In this document: one piece after another, positions 29,212 to 41,336 of the stretch
Position numbering within the stretch: the stretch's first letter is position 1
Layout: each line of letters opens with the position of its first letter
NCBI GenBank assembly: GCA_963170055.1
Contig: CAUJGJ010000287.1
Location: forward strand, 233,201 to 297,200
DNA: 64,000 nucleotides
Source of the DNA: Halisarca cf. caerulea
Lineage: Eukaryota; Porifera; Demospongiae; Chondrillida; Halisarcidae
Direction: 5' to 3'
Notes under the pieces: generated by a model
Told to the model about the DNA's origin: nothing
Databases searched by the model: none
The model's input: only the letters and a program-made list of their open reading frames with translations
Translations under genes and position numbers: made by a program

Positions 29212-32200
29212 ATGTCTCGTATAGTGTTCTGTTCTAAGGCGGTTCTGCAGCTAAGAGAGGTTGAAAGGCTCCTGAGATCTCCTCCTAGCAACAAAGTATC
29301 CAGCCAACCACCAGTTAAACCAAAGGCTGGAGAAGTATACCTCTTCCAAGGCAGTGTTGCAACAGCAGGTGACGACGATACTTATGCATTTATTATCCAT
29401 GCATGTGTGCACAATAATATAAATAATTGACATGATGTAAAACAGAGTGCCGTGTGAAAATTACAATCATTACATGTGCACAAATACCAGACATGCATGC
29501 AATGTTTCTATAGGAGTTAGGTTACATGTTACAGACTAAGGTAAAGTGCAAAGTCTTCCATGACGGACAGGTCCTGGATACTTAATCTACGAAAAAGCGT
29601 AAACATTAAAATTAAAGTTTACATCATAACAGCTCACCTGGCACACAAAACCACTGCAATGTATAATGTCAGTACATGCACAGACAGAATTACATGTGGC
29701 TGTAGAAAAAACACTTCTATCACACAATTTGAAAGATGAATTAGATATATCATCATACACACAGATGACTGGAAAGCTGATCAGTACCGATGGCACTGTC
29801 AGGCCACAACGAAACTTCCTCGAGCATCTCCTACACTAGTCAAGAGATACTATGCTATTGAGACCCCCAAAGGCCCACTGGATGACTTCAAGCGTCACGC
29901 CTACCAACTGATAAATGAGCCATCATGCACGTTGGTGCATTATCTGGGAGATGAAGAAGCGGCAGTTCCCTTTCCCCACAGGAATGCCAAGGGGGAGTCA
30001 ATAGCACCTTTCATACGCACTGCACCTTCATACCTAAATACACTGCGAGAAAGTGTTAAAGCTCACCCACCAAGCACAGTGTACAAGAGAGAGGTAGCCA
30101 CAGTTGCAAGCCGTGTAGAGACTGCACACATTGCAACATGTGCTCCTCGTAACACAAAGCAGCTGCGAAATCTCCGCCATCATGCGCTGCATAACAATCG
30201 CCTGTCACACGATGACATGTGGAATATACACACCTTAGCCTACGATTTACATGGCTATATCTACAGGGTTCAAACATTTCCTGATTTGGAGGTGGTATTT
30301 GGATTAGCAGAAATAGTTTCTGAGCTTGACAACATGCTGGCCATTGGAGATGCTGGCCAGTTGCTATCATATGATACCACATTCAATCTAGGAGACTTCT
30401 ACCTCTCCCTGTTGATATTTCGTCACACAGCCTACACCAGTAACCCATGCATCCCAGCTGTGTTTCTGCTACATGAAAGGAAATTTACTAGTACACACAA
30501 GAATTTCTTTCGTGATCTCAAGCAATTGGTGCCATCACTTTGCACTAGTAATTCCCCCATTGTCACCGACCAAGAAAAGGCCATCACAAATGCCATAGAT
30601 GCAGAGGTACCACATATAGCACATGTATATTGCTGGAACCACGTTCTGCAAGACATCCGTAGGTGGCTCAGAGATCGGGGTGCTCCTATTGAAGATATTG
30701 GGATTTACACGGAGCACGTAAGGCAGCTACTGCATCAGTCATCACTGGAGGCATACACCACCCTTTTGGCCAAATACCAATTAGTGTGGGATCAATCCTT
30801 TGCCGAATATTACTCCAGCAATATTCACAAGGTGGTGGCTGGGCACTTAGGTAGATGGAAGCTAGAAAAACTTCACATTTACCATCCTTATAGTGGCATC
30901 ACCACTAACCAGTCAGAAGCTCTCAACAGAGTCCTCAAGGACTTACACCAATGGAAACAAGTTCCCTCGGATGTAATGATCCTTTCGTTATTCCAGCTAC
31001 AAACATACTATCATAACGAATTGCAACGGGGTCTTTGTGGTATGGGGGAATACCGACTCAAGGATTCCTACCGTTCTCTGCGAAGAGAGCCAGGAGAAAT
31101 AGAGCTGCTCAAGTGTGAAGATCCCACTGAGATCGTAGCACACCTGAGAGAACATAGCAGCATGCATCAAGATGTCAGCATAGAAGTGACTACAGATACC
31201 AGTACTATAGGTTTGTGATCTACGTAAACCACAGCTTATACATACACTTACACAAACCACTACTAGCTATACTGTAACAATACAACCTGTACTATTACTA
31301 TTGCTAGGGTTACAAGCTGGTGATGCTACAGCAGACAATCAAGCTGATGGAGATACAGGAGGTTGTGTGAAAAAATCATAGCTACGTACTTATGTACAAT
31401 TACCCATTGTACGTATATCTGTAATGCAGAAAACATTTTGCCTATTGTGGCTGAGGATGAGGAGGAGCCACAAAACAAAGAAGTGGTTGACAATGGTATG
31501 CATACATGCATTTATATACACCTATTCGTATGTATCAATATACTGTACATTTGTGTGCATGTACAGTTACATACATGCAGCTTACATGTAACTAAGTATA
31601 ATGTGTGCACGTTATCTACTGCAACTGATGTTTTGTTTGCATATTGCATATACCAATAGGTCAAATCCTTTCTCAAGACAGGGGCATGGAGACATCAAGC
31701 ACAACCGCAAAACAAAACAATACTTTTATAAGTATGTCTATGCATTGAACAACATGTACGTACAGCCCAGTATTGGGATGTATTACATGTTATAAGCTGT
31801 TAAGATACTGAAAGATTATGTAATATGTATGCATACATGTATAGGTATAACATCCCCTGCAAACCCACTGACCCAAACGGCTCAGGCTCGGAGGGTGGTC
31901 GAACTGGATAATGTCTCATTCGATTCACATTTACGGGTGTGGAATGTCAAGGGCACCTCGGGGACACCAAGGGTTGTTACACTTTACCCTAAAGAGTCCT
32001 GCAGTTGCCCCAGCACCAGCAACTGCTATCATATCACAATGATCAAACATATGTGAACCCTAATCCATTTCTACCTACTTTTAGTATGCCTTTTATGTCA
32101 TTTTCAAAGCACCATTCGACTTTGGTCAAGTACGTATGTTCAGATGGCATATACGCACGTATATGCTGATGGCCGAATACTAGAAAGTTCATATATGAAC

Positions 32201-33886
32201 CCTTTATATCCACAGAGTGACATGACACATATCAGAATGTGGCTTGTTGCCATGCTAGTGAAATTCAAAGATCACAGGTATGTATGTGACTCAAATAAGA
32301 TTAGTACACTACATACATATCCAATATCAATGTATGCACTATAATCTATCGAGGCATCGCAACAACACTAGTGTGATACATATTATCCACCTTCATCCTA
32401 AGAAAAAAACAGCATGTACTATATGTATGCAACTAATGCCAGACATGACAAATACTTATAACAAACCCATGCAGGGTGGTGATGGAGTTATATAACAGGT
32501 CAAAGCGTTTTCCTATCCAAAAGAGGAAACTGTAAGTACACAATCATCACGTGCGCGCACACACATACTCACACACACGCACAGTGTCACACACACATAC
32601 ACACACACAATGTCACACACACACTCACACTCACACAGTGATACATACGTAGCTTTATTCACATTTAGAAAACAGACAGCCACTGCTGCTATAGCACCAT
32701 TCAACGTAATAAAGGGGTCCCAAATCAATTCCCATGCAACTATTGACTTAACAGTGGAGGATCAAGAGACAACAAGAACAAGTGAATTAGCATCAGAATG
32801 TGTCAACCCACAACCAGACATTCAAGGAGAATACGAGTAAGGAGTGACATAAAATACCTACCCCACAGTCAATACATGTAATAAATTTGTTTAACTTTTT
32901 TCGGCAGACAACCAGAGACCACCGATTCAGATGACTTTGCTGATACAGAAACATATCCTGTTGATGGTAAGCTGACAAAATTTCCACACAAACGATTTCT
33001 ACTGTTACAGTACTTAAAAACAGTCATATATAATACATTCCAAACGATCCTCAGATGAAATACTGCGAGCCACCATTGACTATACTACTGCACCAAAGGA
33101 TGCTGATGATGGGACAGTACTTCTTAACAAACCACAAGATTGGGTAGCTTTGAAAATCAAGAGCCTAGAGGACTACAAACCCGAAACACCGTAAGTACTA
33201 CTAACAACTACACACATGCACTGATTGGCACACACTGACCTACTCACTGTGATCATTCCATCAGCATTGGACCTTTCACTCCACATAATGTACGATGTGC
33301 TCTACGAAACAAGGAGGTATGCAATATACATATCAATCACTTTACCATCGATGTGAAAAGAAATGTGCTACCAATGTTCTTTTGATCACAATAGGACTTC
33401 TTCATGAACAGAGTGCGAAGGGGATGCTTCTTCTATGACAAATTTGTGGAAAACCCCAAGCACATCAAGTACAGCTGCTACGAGAGCTTAGGACCAGTAA
33501 AAGGCCAACTAGTGAGTGATGATGTATGGACATATGTACATACATACAATGCTGGTATACAATTAACACTGAGGAAATCTAAATACAGGCCCACGAAGTA
33601 CATTCTTTTCTGTTCACCATTGCCCTACCAATATCATCATGGAGGATTAAGATGGCAGAGGATATTGCTTCCGATGTACTATATCCAGAGGTACATAAGT
33701 TGTTCAGCACTACACAATCGATAGGCTTCAGTGTAACTTATTATCTATCTATCTATCTATCTATCTCTATTAATAACATTGCAGGCAATGGTACTTCTAA
33801 TAGAAGACATACTGGGAGTGGATGAAATTGAAGCAAGAAAGCTTTACTTAACAGACAGCATTGCTGTGTATTATAAGCTTAAATGA
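29212..33886 (+). CDS. MULE transposase with SWIM finger, multi-exon (element 2)
   Basis: Exons I can place: about 29212-29368 (start uncertain), 29765-31210, 31308-31361, 31430-31495, 31660-31731, then from 31845 with the SWIM finger. Smaller exons follow at about 32493-32531, 32669-32840, 32908-32966, 33054-33190, 33266-33316, 33395-33690 and 33785-33886 (TGA). Junctions through the SWIM exon are phase 1. The main exon encodes the DDE core: SYDTTFNLGDF, IVTDQEKAI, YCWNHV and TNQSEALN. SWIM is CSCPSTSNCYH. The start of exon 2, DWKADQYRW, and PPVKPKAGEVYLF in exon 1 match element 1. No Ulp1 or PHD domain is seen; the C-terminal exons (including VRRGCFFYDKF and ARKLYLTDSIAVYYKLK) are unassigned. 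The core is uninterrupted, so the element could be recently active. Downstream exon limits are tentative. Confidence 0.75.
32556..32640. repeat. CA-rich microsatellite with gtgtca interruptions
   Basis: CA repeats are broken by repeated tgtcacac blocks, within an intron of the element 2 transposase gene. Confidence 0.9.
33747..33767. repeat. (TATC)n microsatellite
   Basis: Five to six copies of TATC lie just upstream of the last exon of the element 2 gene. Confidence 0.95.
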
Positions 33887-34091
33887 GGAAGAATTAGCAA
33901 TTTGCACATTAACTATACTATAGTACACTTACATTCATCAAAGTTGTTCGTAGACCATTGAAATTTGGCCATTGCTTGTCTCTACGCCTTTCCCATTTCT
34001 TGTATGCATCACTTTTGTTCACTCCAGCCGAAGCGTTGATTCTGGTCAGCCAATTCATTATTCTGGCTCGAATTTTTATCCAGTCCCATGC

Positions 34092-34208
34092 GCCATTTTC
34101 ATTTGTCCCATTCACGTGGCATCTCTCGCAAATCATGCGCATGATGTCCAATGTCACGTGACATTAGTCCCAGCTCGTCCCATCCCATCCCATGTTTTAG
34201 TCATAACC
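34092..34208 (-). repeat. Right terminal inverted repeat of element 2
   Basis: This is the reverse complement of the left TIR. The terminal 58 bp are identical, and the inner part has scattered mismatches and small shifts. Confidence 0.9.
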
Positions 34209-34217
34209 GCAATCTGA
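34209..34217. repeat. Right 9-bp target site duplication of element 2
   Basis: The sequence gcaatctga directly follows the end of the right TIR. Confidence 0.92.
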
Positions 34218-34242
34218 TTGGTTTCCGCGGATCCGCAGATTC

Positions 34243-34331
34243 ACATCCAAGGATTCTGCAGATAAGTACCAGACCCACCTTCTCGCCCGAATAAAATGGC
34301 GGGCGGAAGTGGGTCTGGGTACGAGACTAGG
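34243..34331. repeat. 89-bp inverted repeat, right copy
   Basis: This is the perfect reverse complement of 27804-27892. Before the MULE inserted, the two arms would have been about 760 bp apart around the RecQ fragment. Confidence 0.95.
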
Positions 34332-37300
34332 ATCTACCCAACCAATGGGGGTCCAATCGAGGTCGCCCACGCATTTCGTAGGGTAAAATTCCACCTTTTG
34401 GCCCAGAACTGATATTTTCAACTCAAATTGCGGCTCCATTTCGACAATGATAAACACATCGATATCATACAGCTACTTGTATACGCGTGCACTATACGAT
34501 AAGCCTTGAACCATTTCGATCAGAGTACGGACAGTTCAGTGAAGCGCCTAAGAATTTTCAAATTGTGACTTACTTGGCAGTCTCATTGTTCCGTTTGGAG
34601 GTCAATGCATCATCTTACAAGGTCTAAAACATAAATATCTTAAAATTTTGTTAAGCGATTCTTAAAATTCAATAAAGAAGAAGTAGGATTTCTGATTTTA
34701 GTGTTCGGGTCACTAAATACGTCTGCCATGATGGCAGCCATCTGCAACATGACGTAGCCTCGCTCATTGCGCATGCTCTATCACTCGCGGCGACCAGACT
34801 CGATGATGATTCTCTTCTTGCAGTGCACAGTCCCCGTTTGATATTTTCGTTCTTTTGGCGAAACTTCACTGTTTCATTGACATCTCGAGAGCGAACATGA
34901 CCCTAAATGTGTTCTACACGGCCGAAAGACGCACTCCTAGTGTTGAAAGATCCCTTTTCAAGGCGACGCCGGTTCAGGTTCGGATCGACAATATCTGATT
35001 ATATCGTCGGTAAGCAACGTGTTCAGAAATCTTCAGTTACGTATAGAAATGATTTAGAAGAAGAGCTGTATGCCTAGCTATATCAACTTAATAGGTAGTT
35101 TAGCTTGATAATAAATTTTGCTGGACAATGATGAGTCTATACTATATATCCGACTAGAGTATCTGTGGTCTGCCAAGTCATTTGTAAAAAGTAGTGATTT
35201 CATTGCAATCAAACAAATGAAGCAAATATAAAACAACATCTTAACCATTTGACAACCTAAGTGACTGGCCTCGGAGTGACAGTGATCACTGCATGTCCTA
35301 TGCTCCAGAAGCTCTTGCGGTGACACCTATAGTTACTGTAACAATTTCTGCAACGGTATGTCATGATATACCACAATTGCTGACCAACAACTTGAACCAA
35401 TTTCATGCACAGTAGCCTGTATTCCCACTGCAATTCAGCCATATAAATACCTCAATTCCTGGGATCACAAATTTAATTTATAAGGCAGGCACTTTAAATT
35501 ATCTATATATAGCAGCTTGACTTCACACAGCATTAAGACAAATTCCATGAACAGTAGGTCAAATGTAATTATAATAGTATTCTGAATATTATTTAACATG
35601 TCATGAAGTATGCATGGCCATCACATACTTCTGAATATTCAAATGAGTGTTTACATTGCATTATATAGAGACAAAACTGATCCTTGGCAAAAACTTTTCA
35701 TTCAATAATATTTGTCAAAAGCAACAGTTACTGAACAATATGCATCCTGGACCAGTACGGCAATGCTTACAAACTTATTATAATGACAATGTATAATTTG
35801 ACACTGTACAGAAAATTGGTGGTCAATGTGGTTATAAAGAACAATGTCATGTCCTTAGTCTATCACAAGACAGGCATTATACAATCACTTAATTCTTGTC
35901 AATGAATTGCCTCATGAATGTTACTGCACTTAAAGCAGTGTTCATCCTAGCTTACTATGCACCTGCATATGTTCTTTATTGTAAACTATGAATGGTTGTA
36001 AGGTCTAATTGAACTTGAAGCTATTAAACGAAAGGTGTCCCAACTGTCTTCCGACAGTGTCAAACTGTACCAGCAGCTGATTGGCCAGAATGCACATCAA
36101 TCTATATAATTGTCATATGCTAACTCACAGATGACACATTCAATGAAAGTCGACAAAGCCATGCACAATTGTAAATCACAAAACATAGTATACTGATTCA
36201 GAAATGGATGCAGATCAAATGTCCATGCAACATTCGGTATATACACTTTTAACTCAATTCCAATCAGTCTCAATCAAGGCAATTTAGTACATGTTCGCAA
36301 TGGTACAAAACTAAGCCTGATTTGTAGTTTATGCCAAACGATTAAAAGCTGTATGATGGTACTTGCAAGAGACAAATCACGTGCACTGAGCTATCATGCA
36401 CAATCCGAACATAATATGCATGCAGCACATTATTGCACATGGTATCACAGCTCTATGACAATTATTGAATATGTTATTGAGTTAAGTGGCTCACAACCAG
36501 TCTCATATAGTCAGACCCTTAACTTACAAATGGCTTCAAATGTTGTTGCATACCTTTCCTGTCATATCGGATCAAAGGGGTTAGCTTTAGGTATGCATGA
36601 GCTATAGCTAGCTTACAATATGGACTAATAATATAGATTAGGTTTATACTACTGCTATGCAATCATTCCACCCACATTCCCAATCCCAATTCAATTCCCA
36701 TATTAAGATTCCTTATAGTGCAGTCTCGTTCCCAGGCCACAGGAAGTGCATGCATGGGTCTGGGAACAAGACCGTTATTTTCGCGAGGTTCTGAACTTTG
36801 TTCACAACTAGTATAATATTAGGACTGGTTTTAATGATTCTAAACTATAAGGAAGCATGAGTCCTGGTCGGAATAAACAGATAGCATACCATTGTTACGG
36901 GAATTATTATTGTGATCCCCACACTAACCACTATAATGACATTATGATAATTCACATGACATTGTATTCTACTGGTGTTTAGTATATAACTTCATAATTT
37001 TTAATCGCAAGCTTTCGCAATTTAACTTAGTATTTATTAAGAATACATCAGGGAAGAATTGGAGTATTTATATATAGCATAATAGAATGAAATATTGAGC
37101 ACAATGAAATAGCATAATATTTAGCCAATAGGTAAAAATTGAGCATTATAGCCTCAGCCCTGGTCGCCACAGCACAGCCTAAAGTCCACTCATTGCAGTA
37201 CAAAACGATTGGTAGCTGCATACATCAGGAAAAGTCTATAGTCACATTATATGAGAGGAGTTGGCTAGAATATGTAGTATGTAATTAATATAACTTAATA

Positions 37301-38096
37301 AGCAAACTTGAGTTACATGCTGTACGCATAGTACAAGATTTACCACTTAATGAAGAGTGGGTTATATTATGTATGAAATTTATATTAATATAAAAATATT
37401 CTTTCCTACTCTTTCATTGGCTGAGCTTTGTAGTGTGATCACTATTATGGACACTTGTAATCATATGGTTCATTGATGTCAAAGTCATTATAAAGTTTTG
37501 GCACATTGTAGATACATGCACTGAAAGGATGTTCAATGGATGTTACATTACCTGGAGAAACCCAAGGGGAACCAATGAAAAATTATATAAATTAAATTGA
37601 TGAATTTTTCGGAAAGCTATATGACTTGTATGTATGTTGTATGTAATTACATTATTAGGGAAAAGGTCATCTCTTGCAAACCACTTCAGCATGTGGAATA
37701 TTTTTTAGGCTGGAAGAGATTGGGACATAATTGCATCATCAGTGGCAGCAATCCTTTATAATCACTAAATCTTGTATGTATTACAATTCTATAACACCTA
37801 TATAATAATATTACCTATGTTGAGTGAACAGAAAGGAAATGAAAATTATATGCTACGTACAATTCTATTTCGAATGATTATTGACAATGTGAACTATTGG
37901 ATGAACAACACAACACGTATTACACTAATGACCACATGCTAAAACCTATTGGTTGTAATAGCACATATGCAACTATTGGTATGAACACATTAATTCATAA
38001 TTAATGTATAAAAAACAATGTACTCAAAGTAATTGTCATGCAATGGACCATAATGAACTGAATAGTACATAAGTTCATGAAAACAGTACAAAGAAA
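34332..38096. other. Gene-poor stretch; no supported gene
   Basis: I see no convincing exon here. Around 34700-35010 the composition is GC-richer, with a short plus-strand frame (ATG at 34896, MTLNVFYTAERRTP, stop after about 34 codons) that could be a first exon or chance. The rest is AT-rich and lacks coding signal. A hairpin repeat lies at 36723-36772. Confidence 0.5.
36723..36772. repeat. Short hairpin MITE-like repeat
   Basis: The arms are gtctcgttcccaggcc and gggtctgggaacaagac, which are near reverse complements. The motif resembles the ends of the 89-bp repeat (tctcgtacccagaccc), suggesting one family of foldback elements. Confidence 0.65.
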
Positions 38097-39480
38097 TTAG
38101 TTAAACGATTCTAGCCTCACTGATAGCAAGGTCAATAGAATCAGGACATCTGAGGACAAATCTGGAGAAAGATCATGATCCTCTGAGGCACAACACAGCA
38201 GATTGAAGCAGGGAATCAAAAAGCTGAGATGGCACCTCAGCCAACCCATAATCTGATGGTACAGCTGGTCTCTCTTGGCCAAAACAAGTAAAGCCAGGTG
38301 TCTGTAGAAAGTTTCAGCCAACTTCCCCATTCCACCTGTGGTGCTAAACACCAGTGGGGTGCAAGGAACCATGTTCAATATCTGTGACTTGCTGTCTTCA
38401 CAGGCTCTCTTCTTCAATTTCTTATGATGACGATAAAAGCTACCAAGGGGAACTTCCGATTGGTCTGTGTATTGGGGTTAAAACCTTTACATCCAAAAAT
38501 GTACATACACTGATGGCTATGTCCCCAGAATCCCCTAGTCCAAATATCTGCATGTCCTGGCATTGTTATCTTGGATTGGGCGGGCCAAATCAAATCTTTC
38601 ACCTTCGAGGGGATGCAGTACGGGCTCAATACAAACATCATGGCACACCTCTGTCATCAGTTTGTCCAGTGAAATCTCTAACCTCATTATGCCTTCTTGT
38701 TGGAAAAGTGCCTCTCAGCCAATTGAGTGCATTATCATCAATAATGGTATCACCACAGTCACATCTTGTAGGCAGACATTCCGGTTACCACCCATACCTG
38801 AGATACAGTGCATCTTTGAAGGAGCTCTTGTGTGGAGCAAACCCATGGGACTCCAAGGGTAGAGCTGTTAACCAGCTAGACGACCCTTTCTCCTTTGCTA
38901 GCTCCATTGCTCTCTTCAAAGTGTCAGGTGGCCTCAAGTTCATTGCATCCTCATTCTGCTGCTCTTGTTTACACTTCTTCATCAAATACTTGATGTGATT
39001 CTGCTCAAGCTCCACATCAGTGGAATATTGATACTTATTTTCTGTGATCATTTGTACATGTGGTGCAGAAATCTCTTATGAAGTATTGTAGTAACAGTAA
39101 AAGACAAATTAAGGTTGGATTAGGAATACCCATGCAATCCTCCCGATTGGCAAGGGAGGGCAAATTAACAGTTCCCGTTTGGCATCTGTAATGGATCTCC
39201 TGCCTGTGATTGCTGGGATGAACTTGCGTCCAAGAATATCTTCCAGACTGAGGGGTAAAAATACTGGATGCTTCAGGGGTGGTTCTCATTATGTATGTCC
39301 ACTTGCTCATAAACCCATGAGTACTTAAGGGCAGAGTAAGTGGCGTGAGGCTCTGCCCTTGCAATAGATGTCACAAGCTCCAATTCTTGACTCCATTTAT
39401 CAAATTTGGCTTTCAGGAAATCCTGTACACATGTGGACTTTCCAAGAGTTTGCAATCAGAGGATGAAATGCTATAATCCC
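38097..39480 (-). pseudogene. Retroelement polyprotein 3' relic (RT-associated C-terminal region)
   Basis: Minus-strand pieces in several frames read, in order: ELELVTSIARAEPHATYSAL, HGFMSKWTYIMRTTPEAS, LANREDCMGIPNPT, RAMELAKEKGSSSWLTALPL with ESHGF, KDALYLRYGW, and VFSTTGGMGKLAETFYRHLA with WLRCHLSFL. This order matches the region after the reverse transcriptase in retroelement proteins common in cnidarian and sponge genomes (recalled, not searched). The YxDD-bearing catalytic part is absent and frameshifts separate the blocks, so it is a dead 3' fragment. Confidence 0.7.
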
Positions 39481-40868
39481 ACTGTAGTCAAAAAGGCACT
39501 TTGGCTTCATCGATCATAGACATCCTCCTTGACTATGAGCCAAGTTTTGGAGGGATTGGGAATGTATTCAACTGCTGTACCAGCTTGCAGCAACTTGGAC
39601 CACCATTCCTTCAGTTACTCTTGAATCTTCCCTCCAGAGGCATCTTCAGTAGCTACATCTTCTGTGGCTGTTGCATCCACAGCAAGCGGTGGCCATTAAT
39701 TTCTTTCAACTATGGAGGAACACTGTCACAATATATGCAATCCAAAATCGAAAGTATCAAGTGGCAATCATGCAGGTTAAGAATCTGCTTCTCCATGAGA
39801 ACACTGGCAATCTTATGCCATTTTTCAATTACAAGCCGTCTATTCAACCTACTCTACCTATTAATCTTATAATAGTATTATACAGTGCATGCAAAATGAA
39901 CATTACATGCAAAACATCATCTCCTAAAGCAATCAAAGCAGCATGATGAAAGATCAGATTCGTAGTCACATGCTCTGGTTGGGCCTCTAGCAACATGGAG
40001 AGCCCTTGAGCCAGCTCATACAACATTAGACCCAAATCGTTACTATTTTCATTTAGTAGATCACCATTTGGTAATCTTGGTTGAGCTTACACTGATCATG
40101 CATGTGCATGCTTGTGGGACAGAAGGGGGTTATAGGCAAAAGCACACAATTTATTGGTGGATGGCATATATATGTCCAGTATCATACCTACGTATATATG
40201 TGAAGCACCCAGTCCACCCTTTTAAACTCCGTGACATATACGTAGGATCAGACAAATGCGAACACTACATCCAGACCAGATGAACTGTGTACAGCTCTAT
40301 GCTGATTTTAATGCATATTGGAGCTCTGAATGAAACGCATGTGCCCATGCACAGGGTAGATGTTTTACATAATCCCCGTCAGCTGCAGGCTGTTATAATG
40401 CCCCCTGTGCCATGCAGCCACATGAGCTTCTATTGCAAATACGTATACATAAATTTCAAACTAATGTGCGAATGGTCGCTGTGCTTTAGCTTTATCCTGC
40501 ATATTATCATGCATGATGAACACTGCCCTACTCCATGATATGTAGTAATAATGCACTGCTAACCCATTATAGTATAATGAATATGCATGGTGCTTAATGT
40601 AAGTACATGCTCAAAAAGTATAATAATAGATTAGAGTTGACCTTAACTCAAGAAATGTATGTTTGCACTTGCAGTTATATGCTAGAATATAATACTGTTT
40701 AATTTCATCCAATTCAGCTTCTTTTCTATACATGATATCTAGTAAATTGCTGACTTCTGTTAATTTTCACATGCTAAAATTAGTGAGGGAATCTGCCAAT
40801 ATAAAATATAATACTCATCAAAAATAATAGTACACAACAAGCATGTGCACATGTGCACACATGCATTT

Positions 40869-40957
<89 letters not shown>

Positions 40958-41336
40958 CAAGCATAAATGCACACACCCGTGCAGGCTAGTACATACACCA
41001 CGCACTGATTCTATTCATAGCAGGATGATCCTACGTATATAATAGAGATAAAAACCACAGATTAATGGTTCAATCCACATAAACAATTAGCATAATATCA
41101 TTGCTTTTACTTGTTGCTATTAGTGTAATGCACCATTGACTGTCCTTGTGATTTGCAGGATGCTATTCTACTTAGGTAGGTGTGCACACAGTATGTATAT
41201 AGTTTGCAGAACATGTATACACTAATGCACAGATTCCTATGACACATGTATGTGCTCAAAGGGTTACCTGGTACACACATACGAGTACATACAAAATTAT
41301 GTGCAGATTATGCATGTGTGTGTGTTGCATGGTCAA
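39481..41336. other. Intergenic, no gene recognised
   Basis: AT-rich sequence with many tgcatg/catgca motifs and the CA tract at 40869-40954. The first 400 bp may be more of the adjoining retroelement relic, but no frame is recognisable. Unseen small 3' exons of the VWA gene could lie near 41337. Confidence 0.4.
40869..40954. repeat. (CA)n microsatellite
   Basis: About 85 bp of pure CA dinucleotide. Confidence 0.98.

Larger units (their letters stand above)
28629..34208 (+). mobile_element. MULE DNA transposon with full TIRs and 9-bp target duplication (element 2)
   Basis: The element is 5,580 bp. Its terminal inverted repeats begin ggttatgactaaaacatggg. The first 58 bp are identical at both ends and similarity extends to about 115 bp. 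It is flanked by a perfect 9-bp direct repeat, gcaatctga, at 28620-28628 and 34209-34217. A 9-bp duplication is the hallmark of Mutator-like elements. The plus-strand multi-exon transposase gene lies inside. The intact TSD shows a single clean insertion into the sequence beside the RecQ fragment. Confidence 0.93.

Noticed and set aside
28753..29430. 225-codon plus-strand frame read as a membrane protein
   Set aside because: Most of it lies in AT-rich sequence just inside the MULE end. Only its last part matches exon 1 of the related transposase, so the hydrophobic upstream part is probably not translated.
34896..35000. Short GC-richer frame MTLNVFYTAERRTP as a small gene
   Set aside because: It has only about 34 codons, no recognisable family and no linked exon. 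It is mentioned in the gap entry as a possible first exon only.
38354..38998. 214-codon plus-strand frame
   Set aside because: It runs antisense to a clear retroelement relic whose minus-strand blocks are recognisable.
40869..40954. CRISPR-like array
   Set aside because: The repeats here and elsewhere are simple dinucleotides or transposon ends; no repeat-spacer structure exists in the window.
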